In this document: positions 1 through 13,989 of the stretch, piece by piece
How the letters are laid out: each line of letters starts with the position of its first letter
Numbering within the stretch: position 1 is the first letter of the stretch
Assembly: GCF_041260155.1 (NCBI RefSeq)
Contig: NC_091933.1
Span: 24,585,174 to 24,649,173 of the forward strand
From: Ptychodera flava
Lineage: Eukaryota > Hemichordata > Enteropneusta > Ptychoderidae
Direction of reading: 5' to 3'
DNA: 64,000 nucleotides
Notes under the pieces: model-generated
What the model saw: only the letters and a program-made list of their open reading frames with translations
Told to the model about the DNA's origin: nothing
Databases searched by the model: none
Made by a program: the position numbers and the translations under genes

Positions 1-3000
1 TAGACAGAAAAATCAATTCTGATCTAAAGATAGAAATATGAAAATTTCACTTTTGAGTGACGGAACAAAACTTTTCAGCTGCATTGGAACTATGTCGTAC
101 AGCTGGTGAAGTTTGTCAGAAATGTAGCACTTAGAGCAACACCAAGCAAAATAGCGAAATCCAGATAATATTTGTCTCAGGTTTGTACACTCAGCTTTAA
201 GGTATACGTAGAAGTTTGTGCCTCAAAATTGAATGAAAGTCCTAAACTTTTGCTCAAACTTTCCGTATCAAAATTTTAAACCATTCCTTTTCAAAATCAA
301 GAATAAAAATCAGGGGGTCACCATGAAAAATTTGGTACTAGAGGAACAAATTACCCAACATTTACTGATACTTGAAATTCAAAATGGCCATCAACCCTGT
401 GTTAACTCTATGGGGGAAAATTAAATTTTCGATTTTCACAAAAGTAAGTTATTGAAAACATTATTTACTCCATAAGCTTTCCACTGAGCCCAACAAGCGG
501 TAGACCAAAGCACTATTGGTATAGTAGAAGTTTGAGACTCTGAATATGTGTCCCCAAGGCTTGCATTCTACTTAAACCTTTAACCTAACTTACTTTCAAC
601 AGCAGCTGATGTTTCACTCAACATCAAACTGTGTAAATTAGCAGTGACAAACATTACAACATCAACCTTCTTTCATGCATATTTTGGAAAAAAGGAATCC
701 TGGTGCACCAACTTATGCAGCGTTTGAATTACTCAGGTTTTACCGTCCTAACTAAAATTTGTTGATTTTAGAATTCTTCAGACTCTGGTATAGACGATCT
801 GTTATTCAACATCTTTTACTAACAGATGGCATTGTTCTGTCAGAAAAGAATGCGAAAGATGAGTGTCACTTTAATATAAGATAATCTGGTAAGTTTCTTA
901 CCTTCATTGTCTTGATATCTCAGTCTGAAAATGGACAGTCTTGTTAGAACACAGTGCCGAGAGCATCAAACCATGCAATCAGGGAATTGTCCAGAATCGC
1001 AAGCTTCTCAAAATTTTCGAATGAAATCCTGAGGAGACAAAGCAAACATTTGAGAAACTAAATGGCGCATAGGCTGCAAACTATCAGTAAAAAGAATCTT
1101 CCATTTTGGCAGATGGCAACAGCATGCAAAGCATCAAGAGTTGTGTTTTGTATACCATAACAAACATGTCAGGGTGCAGTAAAATATCATTAAGAGCTCA
1201 GCGAAACACTCCCACGCTCGGCAAATACTGTTAGTACATTACACAAACAGAATCTGAGAAGGCTACATGGTTTTTTCACTTCTAACTTAATTTATTTTGC
1301 TTTTTTGTCTCTGTAATTCACTTTTAACTTCTACAGGCCTGGATACAATGTATGGCTGGTTCTGATAGACTGGAAACAGATGTTGGCAGGATTGGTGGTA
1401 CCAGTAACTGTATGCATACAGGATGAGTTTACTCGGAGACTCTCCACACCACCAGGTACTAGCAGTGATGTCAAAGATATCCTAAGCTGCTCACATTGAA
1501 ATAACTATTTTCTCAAGGATCTGATAATTCTATTACCAAGTGCACTGATTGCCCATGGGAATTTTGACAAAATGGTACATAAACCTCTACAGCCTACAAC
1601 TTTCAAATGAATTTTGACAGCTCTGGAAGGTAATGTTGTGGTTAAGAACTGGTCACACTTAAATTGTAACAATACTAAACAATTTATAAAGAATTCCATT
1701 TATTGGAATTGTGACTTAAATCATGTATAAAGGTGTCACTCTTTAAAAGTCTGATAATTCAGACTGATAGTTTTTTGGTTCACTTCTTATGTTTACTCTT
1801 TTATAAAATTCTATTTTGAAGGTTTAAATTATTGGTGAAGGGTTTCTATTGGGAGGAGGTGTTTCCTGAATAGAGTGCACAGCAGAAAACACGTAAATTT
1901 GACATTTATATTGCATGATATCAGTCAATGATGAGTTGCACTTGAAATGACCCTGGAATGTGACCTGAGTGCTGAAGAACATCGCGAAGCAAAAATATTA
2001 TTTTCACAAAGAGATCACCCTCATGAAAATACGATTGGTTTAAACAGATACTTCACATTGAAAAAAAAAAGGCGACAGCAATGAATCTGGATAACAGCAG
2101 TTCATATATTTTACAAAGCAATAACAGTTATATAAATACTGGCAGCATTAATCATTGGTGACATTACCAGTACTACAAAATTGACGGTATAAATTAATGT
2201 ACATGGTGGCTGGATGCTGAAATGTGTATTGCTACAATGACTAATGAGAATACGTTGTGGGTATAGCCAGGCAAAATCTACATCAGTCTTGTCCTATTTG
2301 GAGGTAGTGGGTACGCAGAATTTATTTAAATGACAGGTAATACTAATCTTTATGGCCCTGATACTTGCTTCGTGGACTGAGGTTGTACAATGGAAGGGCC
2401 AAAGCGTGTGAGGGCCTATACGCCATACAACCCAGATCCGAAAAACCTGTATCAGGGCCGTATCCTATACCTTTTGGAATGACAAACATGTAGTAATCAA
2501 TATTGTGCACAGATTTGGACACACCAATACATCAGATATCACACATTTATCGCCATTTTTTGTAAATTTTATGGAAAGGAATGGGCGCATGCTGTTTCAT
2601 TTTGATATACATGATGATGTCATTTGTTTACCATAGAACTTGCAAAGCAACATACCTCTACCAACACAGAATCATGGGAAATTGAGGTGTAAGAAGAACA
2701 ACAGCATGATTTAAATTATTGTAAATAACATGACACAGGCAGTGAGATGTGATTATTAGAAAAAGTTAGACTGAGAGTGTCGTCGTGTACTTGAAGCTGG
2801 GCGACAGGTGACGGCTTGGCTCATCTTGCATGGCACCATCGCACTCAGTCTGATTTATATTGGATAAGTTCACTTTCAAATCTTTAAAAAAATGCAGACA
2901 TCTGGAAAGTGATTCATTAACACTGGATTTTAACAGAAATATCACCCAATTTTGCTAACTTCACTGTTGCCAGTACCACACACAGGACATGGAGATGCTG

Positions 3001-3300
3001 TTTGAATCTCGCACTGGCTTTGTTTAAGAATGGAACATTTGCGGATAGCAACGCCCATAGTAACCAGAATAAATGCAGTTTTGAAATGTACGCGCTTGCC
3101 CCTATTTGGAACAAGCGACCTAGCGGCCGATATAGCTCCGCTGTGTTTATGTAGAGAATAACTATTTTTGACACATGTTGATGAGAAGGGTGGAAATCTT
3201 TGATAGCTCGATGCAGTGGCCAGAAAAAAAGTGGCTAAAATAAGCTGCAAAAATACGCAATTGAAGATTTCATCATACTTTGAATGTATCACATAGGATC
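1..3300. other. Non-coding stretch with one MITE
   Basis: I see no supported gene. Every open frame here is short, without splice-flanked conserved sequence or recognisable domain. Apart from the TTAA-flanked repeat at 201-571 the stretch looks like unique AT-rich intergenic or intronic DNA. A minus-strand segment at about 899-921 sits between an acceptor-like and a donor-like site and contains ATG AAG before the donor, so it could be a tiny exon. That is too little to call a gene. Confidence 0.5.
201..571 (-). mobile_element. TTAA-flanked MITE, family A copy 1
   Basis: A ~370-bp non-autonomous element flanked by TTAA at 197-200 and 572-575. It matches, in reverse orientation, the copies at 15257, 30891, 44318, 50246 and 57481, sharing the core words GGGGGTCACC, GGTACTAGAG and TCAAAATGGCC. 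Its ends resemble the family terminal repeat GGTAGTATATGCC. No ORF is meaningful inside it. The TTAA target and paired ends suggest a piggyBac- or Kolobok-type transposase moved it; that is inference from structure. Confidence 0.75.
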
Positions 3301-3319
3301 ATCCCTAAGAACATGTCAA

Positions 3320-4730
3320 CCAAAGCTATCTGATGAGTAGTTTTTGAGAATAAATTTTTTGACCAAAAATGGCAACAATTGCCCCCAAAAGTAAAAATTG
3401 CAGATTTCATCATAATTTCAAAAGATCAAATTTAGTTCATCTATAGAAACCTGTATACCAAATTTCAAAGCTGTTAGACAAGTACTTTTTGAGAAACGCA
3501 TTTTTTGACCAAAAATAGGAAAAATTGCCCCAAAAATTCAAAATTGCAGATTTCATCATTATTTCAATAAATATCATTTAGTTCATCTATGGAAACCTGT
3601 ATACCAAATTTCAAAGCTATCAGATGAGTAGTTTTGAATATACACATTTTTTGACCAAAAAGGCAAAAATTGCCCCAAAATACAAAATTACAGATTTCAT
3701 CAGAAATTCAATATATATTACTTAGCTCATCTGTAGAAACCTGTATACCAAATTTCAAAGCTATCAGACCAGTACTTTTTGAGAAACACATGTTTTGACC
3801 AAAAATGGCAAAAATTGCCCCAAAATTACAAAATTGCAGATTTCATCATAATTTCAATAATTATCATTTAGTTCATCTGTAGGAACCTGTACACCAAATT
3901 TCAAAGCTATCGGATGAGTAGTTTTGGAAATACACATTTTTTGACCAAAACTGGTAAAAATTGCCCCAAAATTACAAAATTGTAGATTTCATCATAATTT
4001 CAATAACTGTCATTTAGTTAATCTGTAGGAACCTGTATACCAAATTTCAAAGCTATCGGATGAGTAGTTTTGGAAATACACATTTTTTGACCAAAAATGG
4101 CAAAATTTGCCCCAAAAATACAAAATTACAGATTTCATCAGAAATTCAATACAAACCTGTATACCAAATTTCAAAACTATCAGACCAGTACTTTTTGAGA
4201 AATAAATTTTTTGACCAAAAATGGCAAAAATTGCCTTAAAAATGCAAATTTGCATATTTCTGCACAATTTGAACAAATCTGAAATAGATCATCCCTAGGG
4301 ACCTATGTACCAAATATCAAAGCTATCTGACTGGCAGTTTTGAAGAAGAAGATTTTTAAAGATTTTTTTACCAGAAATGACAAAATTGCCTTAAAAATAC
4401 AAATATGCAAATTTCACCACGATTTGAAAAAATCTGACTGAAGTCACCCTCAGCAAACTGCATATCAAATTTCAAAGCAATCGGACAAGCGGTTTCAGAG
4501 CAGAAGATTTTTTTACCAAAACACCAAAAATGCCCCCAAAATACAAATATGCAAATTTCACCACGATTTGAAGAAACTGAAGTGAGGTCACCTTAAGTGA
4601 ACTGCATATAAAATTTCAAAGCAATTGGAATTGCGGTTTTAGAGGAGAAGGCAATTGTTGACGGACGACGACGGACGACGACGGACGACGGAGGAAAATC
4701 AACCTATTTGAAAGTTCCGCGTCGCTGACA
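3320..4730. repeat. ~146-bp tandem array with GACGGAC tail
   Basis: About nine diverged direct repeats with a period near 146 bp. The phrase CCAAATTTCAAAGCTAT recurs at about 3458, 3602, 3748, 3893, 4040, 4164, 4309, 4455 and 4608. Each unit also holds TTTTTGACCAAAAATGGC and GCAGATTTCATCA. The array ends at 4660-4690 in a run of GACGGACGAC trinucleotide-like repeats, then a short tail with GAGCTAAAA. The minus-strand ORF at 4010-4276 is only a reading of the repeat. The layout (tandem units, then GACGG run, then short terminus) is shared with the array at 21.45-22.7 kb. Confidence 0.85.
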
Positions 4731-4739
4731 GTGGAGCTA

Positions 4740-7700
4740 AAAACTGTACCTGGGCGTGATACGACAAATTATTACACGAATGTTAAGCGTTTTTGCCATA
4801 GCATTACATAGGAACGTGGATCAAGGTATATGATAACTGGAAAATCTCATCAATCTTGTTCTAATATTCTCCATTGAAATGCCTACAATTGTTATATCTT
4901 ACTAATTTAAAAGTATAACTTTCAAAAAATCAGGACATCTAAAGTTTGAACTGGCAAATGTTCTCACAAATATTGTTAAGCATCTCTCACTCGATCTGAA
5001 AATACGCTTGTGTGTAAAGTACATGCTTACTCTACAGAACACCCGGCAAAAATTGAGATGAATTCTTCCTCCGATACATGAGCATGGATGAAAGGTGAAC
5101 TGCCAGCCACAGTGATGGATGAACTAGGTATAGCCATTCACATCAGGGGTGATGAGAATGAGATTTCTGGTTGTGGGAATTACCCAGGTCTTTATTGCAC
5201 CTGTACAACATTTTGACGTGCCCTGTGATATACAGAAAATCAAAACAATATAAAGATGTGATCTGACCATGGTAATTCATCAGTTATACATTCCACAGCT
5301 CAAAGTGCTTGCAGGCAACCGTGAATTATCCATCATCTGTCTATTGAAGGCACTTCACAATTTTGAAATTCTTAGTCCTGTAAAATCATTTATCTGGCAT
5401 CTGACCTTGTGCTATCCTTTCAATTTTCCAAAAGTGACAGAAAATACTGTGGTGTCTGTGACCCTACGCTCCCATTTGTTCAGAATTCATGCATGTAAGT
5501 ATCACTTATAGTTGCATTTATGTTTGCTCTGATGCTGATCAGAACCCTGAGATTTTTACCAGGGAGCTGAGTTGGTTTAGAAATACAAATAAATAATTAG
5601 GGAATGATCTATGTAGGAGTGTTCGTCATAGACTGAACAAATCCAGATAGGATTTTCTCACATTCCTGGCTGCTGGGAGTGCGGGATCGAGAGTGTGGGA
5701 TAAATCGATCCCACACTCTCAGAAACCGTCCCACACTCTGCAGTAAATATTACACGACCTCTGATTGGATGATAAGCAGTCTGTTTTGTTCCACGCGCAA
5801 AATGTTATCCAATGGCACAACGAGTAACACACGGACTAGAACTACAACGTAAGCAGGTCAAAGTACAGCGGCAGACGACAGAGTTGTCACGATTTTTGAT
5901 AATATTGTACGTGTCCAATATGAATTTTACGCATTTTGTGGTCATGTGAGAAAAAGAATCTCACACACCAAGGACCTGGGATCAGATTTCTCACACTCGT
6001 TGGGGATATTTTTCTCAAACTCGCCTCCGGCTCGTGTGAGACAAAATATCCCCAACTCGTGTGAGAAATCTGATCCCAGGTCCTTGGGGGTGTGAGATTC
6101 TATTAGTCTCTGGGCCCCATGAAAAAAATTATAAGCAATACAGACAAATGATTTCTATGGAGTTTTTTCTTACCAAAACTGAAAACAATATCATCAATGA
6201 TAAAATTTGTTAAATCTATTATATTGTCCACATATTAAATGACTGAGAACGTCCGTAGGAAAACAAATTTCAAGGCAGCCATGCCAGGAATACTGAGACA
6301 TAATGTTGGACTAAAAAGGAAATGAAAGTGTCCTTTAAATTATTGAATCATGATTTTCTCTGAGAATTTGAATACAAAATTTCAAAGCATTAGGACTGGA
6401 GGCTTCTCAGAAGAACTTGGTAGTGTGAATTTGAAGATATGAAATGAAATGTTCACTAGAAATTAAAATTGTACCTATTGTGAGAGAAATGATGATCTTG
6501 TCAATGTCATCAGACCGTAATTCTCAAACATTTGATTTCTGAGCAGAAACAGAAGTTAATAGCTGTGTAAATTATTAATTGTATATTGAGTTTAATGGAA
6601 TGTTAAGCCATGACATCTGTGAAAATGGTGTAAAATATATGTATGATTTTTTCTCATCAGGTGCAATATTTCTGTTATTACAATCAATTATTGTGTAAGA
6701 TAAATTGCACATTCCATTCCACAAATATAATAAATGCAAGATGTAGGAGTGAAAAGAATTTGAAATGAACTGTCAAGGTCACTGGAATTAACTTCATTAC
6801 GATGAGACAGCAAAAATAATTAAAATTTTCAAAAAGGCTCTATGTCTGATCGTCAGTGAAAGAAATATGTCGACTCTAGACATCACTAGGATCCTATCCG
6901 TTTCTGAATATATACTGGAATTGTAAAGATTAATTCAGTATCTTTCCATTGTGGCTTTTTCCCCCCAAAAAACAGCATGGGGCTTTGGTCTGTATGAATA
7001 AAACAATGGTTACGATGTTTATATTGCATCCTTGAATGTAAAATTGGTTTAATATTTGCAATAAAATTTATAACACTATATGGGCTAACATAAAAACATT
7101 TTGTCTGTCTTTCAATAACAGGAAACATGTTAAAAATTACAACAATGATACAATTTTTACAACAACTGTGAAATTAATAATGAAACTTAGATATTAATTG
7201 TTGATGTTTTATACTCTATTGGAAAGCAAATTATCTAGTACATGACCATGCGACTATTCAACGTCAATGCATTTGAACATGGATGAGAAATTGGTTTTCT
7301 CCTCTTTGTGAACAATTTGCATGGCATGTCTGCAGGCTACCGGCCTTTGAACGTTGTGTTGCTATGGCAAGACTGTCCAAACTTCCTCAAAAATAACCAT
7401 GGTAACTTTCAAGAAATATAAATCATTATGATCAATACCTCTAAAGATATGTTATTAGGGCCAAAGGTACCAAAGGTATGGCTTAAAATTCTGTTCTAGT
7501 AGACACCTCGGATTATATGTTTGTTATATGTAAGTAAAAATAAAGTTTTCACCTTCTTTTTCCAGTAGCAGTTACACAGACACTGTCAGTCACAAAATAA
7601 ATTGAACTGTAATTTTATTCTCTAATCTCAACTTTGGTGTGGAAATTGTTGATTTCTACATCATAATTCTAGAACATGATTGTTTAGAATTTTAAGTTTT

Positions 7701-7815
7701 ATTTTACGTCATATAAAGGGAAAATATAAAGCTTCAGTTTTGAGTTGTCTTGTGTATTACCATTCCTTGTGGATATTTGGAACTGTTTTATTCTTTCAAT
7801 CCTTGTGCTATTTCT
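4740..7815. other. Non-coding stretch with a foldback repeat
   Basis: No gene supported. It contains a short inverted pair around GTGTGGGATAAATCGATCCCACAC at about 5690-5725 and the larger foldback at 5956-6100. The rest is AT-rich sequence with short random ORFs lacking domains or splice context. Confidence 0.5.
5956..6100. repeat. Foldback (inverted repeat) element
   Basis: Two ~68-base arms around a short CCTCCGG loop. The left arm begins GAATCTCACACACCAAGGAC and the right arm ends with its near-complement GTCCTTGGGGGTGTGAGATTC. Internal words GATCAGATTTCTCACACTCG and TTGGGGATAT are mirrored on the other side. Transcribed RNA would fold into a long hairpin. Confidence 0.85.
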
Positions 7816-7820
7816 ACTAA

Positions 7821-8029
7821 CCCTTTGAGAGCCAAAGTCAATTTTTGTCGCCTTTATATAATATAACCCAGATAATTTCCTTTTAGATCCCAACAGTTTT
7901 TTTTAGATTTTATGAAAAATGTTATGTACATTTGGTCAAAAATTATCAAAGGATTACAGAAAGAGTCATAAAAATTGGTAAAAATGTGGCTCCAATATTT
8001 TGGTGGGAAAAATTAAAGCGGTCAAAGGG
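7821..8029. mobile_element. piggyBac-like MITE
   Basis: A 209-bp element with ends CCCTTTGAGAGCC and, reverse-complemented on the right, CCCTTTGACCGCTTT. It is flanked by TTAA on the right (8030-8033) and CTAA on the left (7817-7820). A CCCTTTG end with TTAA target is typical of piggyBac-class short non-autonomous elements. No transposase is encoded. Confidence 0.7.
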
Positions 8030-8033
8030 TTAA

Positions 8034-11000
8034 CTAGAGATATTACAGAATGCAAAATATAAATTACTGCTGATGAACATATATCATACCACAGTAGGAG
8101 TGCTGTCCGTGGCCAAAACCAAACCGTCAGTTTTTTAAGAATTTTCATCATCAGATACAGATATAATAGGAATTACAGCAAATCTTTCATGACTGTCCAT
8201 GAATAAAGTTATTAAGCAGAAATATCACAAGAAATGAATAATGCTGAAAATATATTCAAAGACTATCCCTAGTGCATGTCTTGTAATAATTTGATCCTCT
8301 CCAACCATCTTTTATTCATAAAACCAACAGCTTCAAATCAACATGATTGATAATACAACTACCTGTACTATTCAATATGTCTCTTGTCTTTCAATTTCAA
8401 TTTCACAATTGTAAATGTTTAAACTGTTTTTAGCCATAATGTCACTTTGTTGATGTTTGATACTGGGATGATACAATATGCATTGGACAAACAATTAAGT
8501 CTGCCGCCATTACAATTTTGGAGAGTGTTTGTTTTGTAAAATATAAATATTTACAAATGAATGCCAATTTGTTTGATGAGGTGATGTGTGATCTCTTGGT
8601 TCATTATTCTTGTGTTACAACATGGCCTGAATTTGTACATGTACGGCACTGTCCATGTGATATTTGGAAATCCCTTCAGCACTGAAGTATTTACGATGAG
8701 TTAGAAATTGTAATGAGAATGAATGGAGCATTAGACCATACACTCACACACAGACACACACAGAGGCACAGACACACACAGATACACACACATATATTTT
8801 ACATGTCTGTGTGTAGATGGTGCGATGGTATTGATGTAGCTGTCAGCCACAATATACAGAATCAACACACTTTTATCTGTTCTACAGACACTCATATTAT
8901 TCTACCAACAAATTATACATGGATATCTTGTCCTGTGATCATCTCTATATTCCCTAGAGGTTTTCCAATGGTTGGCTAAATTAGGATGATTTCTCAAACA
9001 GATAAACAACGAGTAGAGGCATTATTTTTTCATTTTATAGGACAAAGTACGCTTGGTAATGTATATCTCTGAATTGGTAACTCCATCTGTGACGGCATAT
9101 AGTATCAGTTAAAATGGAAAAATTGACAGATGTGATTGGTTATTGATGATGGCTTGAAGTGTTAGAGGTACTGTACGTACACAAAACAAAGTTTTATAGC
9201 AGAATATATTCTGAATGAGTGCATATGTTACGATCAATTGCTAGGAAAGTCATGATAAGTTCTCCACTTTTCAATATTGATAAATGGCAACAGCATGCAC
9301 TTTTAATATTCGAAATTGCTCACACATATCCAGGATGCAAGTTCATTGTCAAAAGGTTAACAGGTCAAAAGAAGGCTGGGGAGAGGGATCTATCACAGAA
9401 TGACAATTCTGTGAAAAGATGAACAATTTCAAATCATTACTCTCCGTTTTCAATGTATGCATTAAATTACATAATATACGGATAATAACTCAGCTATATT
9501 ATCAGTATTAATACGAACTTTTCTTGCTGGTTTTACCTGTTTATTTGTTGATCATATACCACCATAATTTCATGAGTCAGACTAAAACACTATACTCAAA
9601 AGATGAAAAATGGGCGTTTTCTTCAGATATTTTTCTATCAATATTACATCATTCGAAAAATAGCCATTCTTAAAGCGGCCATCCTCAATCCCCAGTTCTC
9701 ATATTAGCTCTCATTGGTATATAAAGCATAATTCGGGGCAGATAAATATTCCTCATTGATAAAGAACCATTAGCATTAAATTTCAATATCGAAACAATGC
9801 TCATTAATATAATTTGCATAAATTAATACTAATCTGCCCCACAGCTTGCACCAATAGCTCATTGGTATTGACTAATTAGATCATAAGCGTCCTTTTTTTT
9901 CCTTAGAAAGTTTTATCAAGGTAATTATTTTGTTTTGAGATAAAGTTGATAAATAACCTGCCATATATATAAAACATGTTGCATGAGTGGTTCACAAAAC
10001 AGACATGTCTACTACGCTCTGCTCACAGACAGAACAGATAAAGAAAATGGTGAAATTATTTCTGCTGTGTGCTGGAAATGTGTGCTAATGAGCTTACAGC
10101 TCTGAGTTCAAAAGTGAAGATCTCAACATATAGTACATGTACATAGGCTTAAGTGAGGTTATTTTGTTTGTGGGTCCTTGTAAAACAGCGTTTTTTGCTG
10201 ACAGGATTCTGAATAAACTTGTATATTTGAAACTAAATCTATCATGAACAGACACTAAGTCTTAGAGCTCATTCTCAACTATCAGACGTTTCTTTTTAGT
10301 TAAAAAACTCAACCTGAGGAAAGACTTTCCTTCCTTGATGTACAAATATTGCTTTGCATCATTGACTGTAAGATTTTTAATTATTCCTGTTCTAGAAGAG
10401 TTCTCAGTGGACTTTGGTTCAATGTATGTATCAGTCGCAATATACAGCCCGGTCATCTCCGTTCTAAAGCAATTGTATACCTTCACATTGAAAATGCTAA
10501 GACTTGATAAAATCATTCAGGTTAGGCTCTGATTGAACACATGTACTCAGCTGCCCTCCTTCATTGCCTTGAATATCACGAAAACACTCATTCCAAATAT
10601 AGCTGTGATCTATAACTTCTTCGTTAACACTATTGGTGACACCAGATCACTTCTGAGTCACAAATATTGTGAATAATGGTGCAGTTGGTTGTGAAACCGG
10701 CAAAAAAGAAAATTTGTTTGATCAAATCAAATTCCATCTAAGAGTCAGCATATTCCTAGTAACGACCACCTTATGATTTTGAAAAAGATTGATAGGTCTG
10801 TTAGTACTTATTAAGATTAATATACTTGCATTGGAATATCATTTTGATCTTGATGGTATACACGTAAGGGCATGCATTCAATCAGAAAAGGAGAACATTT
10901 ATCAAAATGAAATCTCAAAGCTTGTGTTTGTTTTCAAGCTCACACTTGATAAAAAGTGAATACACAGATCTTTGTCTATATACTTTGCTCTATTTCAATG

Positions 11001-12815
11001 GCTGTTCATGTTGCTAAATATTTATTATGTAAAAAGAATATTTTCACGTCATGCTTCACTCGGCGTGGATCCTGACATTTGCCACAAGCACTATTGCAGG
11101 AGGAACTCATTAATTTGATGTGCTGCTGTTAAAAGGGGAAGAGAGTTGCACGCGTCGGGTAAAACTACCCTTTCCAAAGATCCACAACAGATCAAACACT
11201 GTGTTCAAACACACTCTCAGCTATTACAGCAGAGGATTTTTGAAGTCTGATAGTAAAAGTTGTTTGACGAGTTACTACAGCTGGAGTGCTGACAAACACA
11301 CCACATCATTATTCAGTTACAAGCCCTTTTATGCCTTCTGTAATTGCACACGTTGAACACCGTGCAGAAGTCTTACAGCTGACAAGTGTGTCCTGTTCAC
11401 ACGCATTCAATTTCAGATTTCACGTGGGAGAGCTTGCAACTTCCTCTGTTCAGAACAGACTGATCTTCTGAATGCAACTTTGTGCACGTTGCATGCTCAT
11501 TGAATGTTCTGCATGTCTTTGTGAGTATCTTTTCCCCCAGCTCGATGAGAGTGAAGCTTCTTTATAGATGTCTCTGTAACCTCCACAAATGTATAAATAT
11601 CAACTAGAATTGTCATAAACCAACTACAAATGGGCAACAACCATCAGACAATAAATGCACCAGAGCAAAACCGCATATTGAGTACAATGAGCAAATACCA
11701 TAAATGTAATCAACATTTACTGTACATGTAATAAACTTGAATTTTCATATGATCATTTATTTACTTGTGTATGTCTCCAGCAAGTACTACTGTAACAGTA
11801 TACACCGAACACCTACACCACTATATGTCTTGGCATTACCTCATATTTTCCCTGAATTTAGTTTTGTTTTCATGACAGTTTCAATCTAGAGTAATTATTG
11901 ATGGAATTGATCAGCTACACCATTACCATGGCACATGTGAATTTCACATAACATTCAGCATCTGGCAAACCAGTGTATCCTCTAGATCACAGACATTTTG
12001 AGTTACGGTAGTTTTAATTACAAATTTTCGGAAATATTTTTTTGCATTAGCCCTATACCAGTATATGTAATGTGTACAATTCCCTTCGTGTCTGAGATAA
12101 TTTTTTTTTATTCACCTGCATATCATAAGCTTAAGGTATACACTGTTGATAATCCACTTGTGGTATTTCAATAACCACTTCGATCCATTCAATTTATTGA
12201 TGTGCATAAGATATATTTTATTCACATGCTAATGTGTCCTCAGTATATTTGGCTGCAATGGTCGAGTAAACCTCCCTTGCTCATAGGTCTGTATTCAATT
12301 TAATACTATATCTGATCAGACAGACCATGAGATACTCATTTTCAAATAAAACTTACTCATAAAGAAAGCTTGGAAATGTTCAAATCAAGCAGACAGTGCA
12401 TATTTCCTGTCTATCCAATATATCAAGTGTCTTCATCTTGTGAAGCAATAGATTTGATGTTGTATTGCACGCCTTTATATTTCTCTGCATTGCCGAACAA
12501 AATTTTCTTGATTGAAAGGATTAGTATTTTGCAGAAATCTTGATAAACAAACTTCATCTGTGATGAAGCGTGATCTTATGGGAATTTACAAGGTAGCACT
12601 TTGGGAAGCAAAATATCTTGAGTGGACGGTGGCTATTTGTAATGGACTGGTATACTTGTACCGGGATTTGATGATACGCTGATATCAGCTGTTTTTGACA
12701 TGAAGATAAAGATACCGCCATATTCTGATTTCAGTTCTCACATAATCTTGATAGAGATCAAATAAGATTAAAAGTGAATTTGAAAACACAAGGGAAATTC
12801 CTACTTTAAAAAAAT
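8034..12815. other. Non-coding stretch with minor repeats
   Basis: No gene supported. It holds a CA-rich microsatellite-like run (8740-8795) and a ~130-bp repeat core at about 9730-9840 that reappears near 62000-62115. The remaining ORFs, all under 90 codons, show no splice-flanked conserved peptide. Confidence 0.5.
9730..9842. mobile_element. Short TIR element sharing a core with 62.0 kb
   Basis: The core CATTGATAAAG...ACCATTAGCAT...CGAAACAATGCTCATTA is shared with the sequence at 62000-62100. This copy is bounded by GGGGCAGAT and ATCTGCCCC, whereas the other is bounded by CGAGGTA and TACCTCG. Two copies with the same core but different paired termini suggest a MITE family with compensating terminal change. 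Confidence 0.55.
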
Positions 12816-12849
12816 TCAATAAACACAACTGAGGTTGAAAAAGAGTAGA

Positions 12850-13060
12850 AGTCTGGAGACTGAGTTCTGTAATCTACATGACTTTAGGAGACAAACAGGC
12901 ATAAGTGGAAAATGTATCTCTCCTAAGTTGGTAGGTATATGTCTTCCCCAGTTACAGAGATGAAAGGTATAGTGCTGTGACTGAAAGTCCATGGTGAGAT
13001 TCTGAGGCATAAATCTTCCCACACTGTGGACAGGATCTTGCAGAAGACACAATCTGAACC
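12850..13060 (-). pseudogene. Decayed C2H2 zinc-finger-like fragment
   Basis: Reading the minus strand across two frames gives the remains of two C2H2 fingers: CPQCGKIYASE in one frame, then NLTMDFQSQH (an L-x2-H-x4-H shape with the first H changed to D) in the next, then WGKTYTYQLRRD back in the first frame. At least one frame change, a TAA stop and histidine/cysteine losses would be needed, so it cannot encode a working finger. I infer a relic of a zinc-finger gene or of a transposon-carried one. The match rests on spacing only, so chance is possible. Confidence 0.3.
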
Positions 13061-13615
13061 AACACGCACAAGCACTACTGGGGTCATGTCCTCAAACAAT
13101 CCCATCACAAATTTTAAGTTAAATTCTAAGCATGCCTTGAGTGTGAATTACGTATCAGTGAGAGTAATCTGCCAGTATGTTTTGGATGTCAGTGATAAAC
13201 AGATCTAATTTACAAGACAGCATTACGTAAATCCAGTACAACCTGCCTTTTGACAATGTTCAATCTTGTATGTACTGTGAGAGCCATGGTTTTAGTTACA
13301 CTGTCTGCATTCAATACACATGTATCTCTGATGTAGAGTATCGATGTCAGCTTTCAAACACAAACCATGAAGGGAAGTGAGATGATTAGAACATGCCAAA
13401 GTTGATACACAAATGGACAACTGCAATAAAGGTTATCATTTGGCGAAAAAACCTGACTCTAATCTCTTCAAAATTTTCTATTTGAATAGTGACTCAGAGA
13501 TGAAATGTATCTTCGAGAAAATTTTTCAAATTTTCAAAATCTTCAAAATTCTTAGCTATTCCACACCTTATACAAACTCATTTTCAATACTTTACAGAAA
13601 GACAGGTTTAACTTA

Positions 13616-13987
13616 CCGTAAAAACCCTATCACTTTGACCAGAAAAAAATATCTCCGATTTCGAATGGTTGAATTATTAGAAAATTTCAACTTTTTTGAC
13701 AGTTCATAAGTGATACGCTGACATCTTGGATGATTGAAACATATGAAGGTGACTTTCCTGAAGTCCCGACTTAAAAATTCTTTGTAGTACACTATTTTGT
13801 TCTGTGTATTTTATTGAAAAAATAATGTTCAAAACAGCTTGTCATGATTGGTTGGTCAAATTATTCAACATTGAAAAAGTCCCTATTTCCATTGGTAGTC
13901 GATTTAATATGGGTAAAATAAAATTACTTTTTGGGAAAAAATAGAGTGGTCGAATTAATAGTGGTCAAATTAATAGGGTTTTTACGG
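13616..13987. mobile_element. TA-flanked MITE with CCGTAAAAACCC ends
   Basis: A 372-bp element with inverted ends CCGTAAAAACCCTAT, extending imperfectly to about 27 bp through TTTGACCA, flanked by TA at 13614-13615 and 13988-13989. The TA target suggests Tc1/mariner-class mobilisation. The plus-strand ORF inside (13413-13709) overlaps the left end and shows no domain. Confidence 0.75.
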
Positions 13988-13989
13988 TA

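Noticed and set aside
2942..3292. Overlapping minus-strand ORFs of 85 and 116 codons
   Set aside because: Different frames of the same DNA, no domain, no splice context, and they end next to the tandem array.
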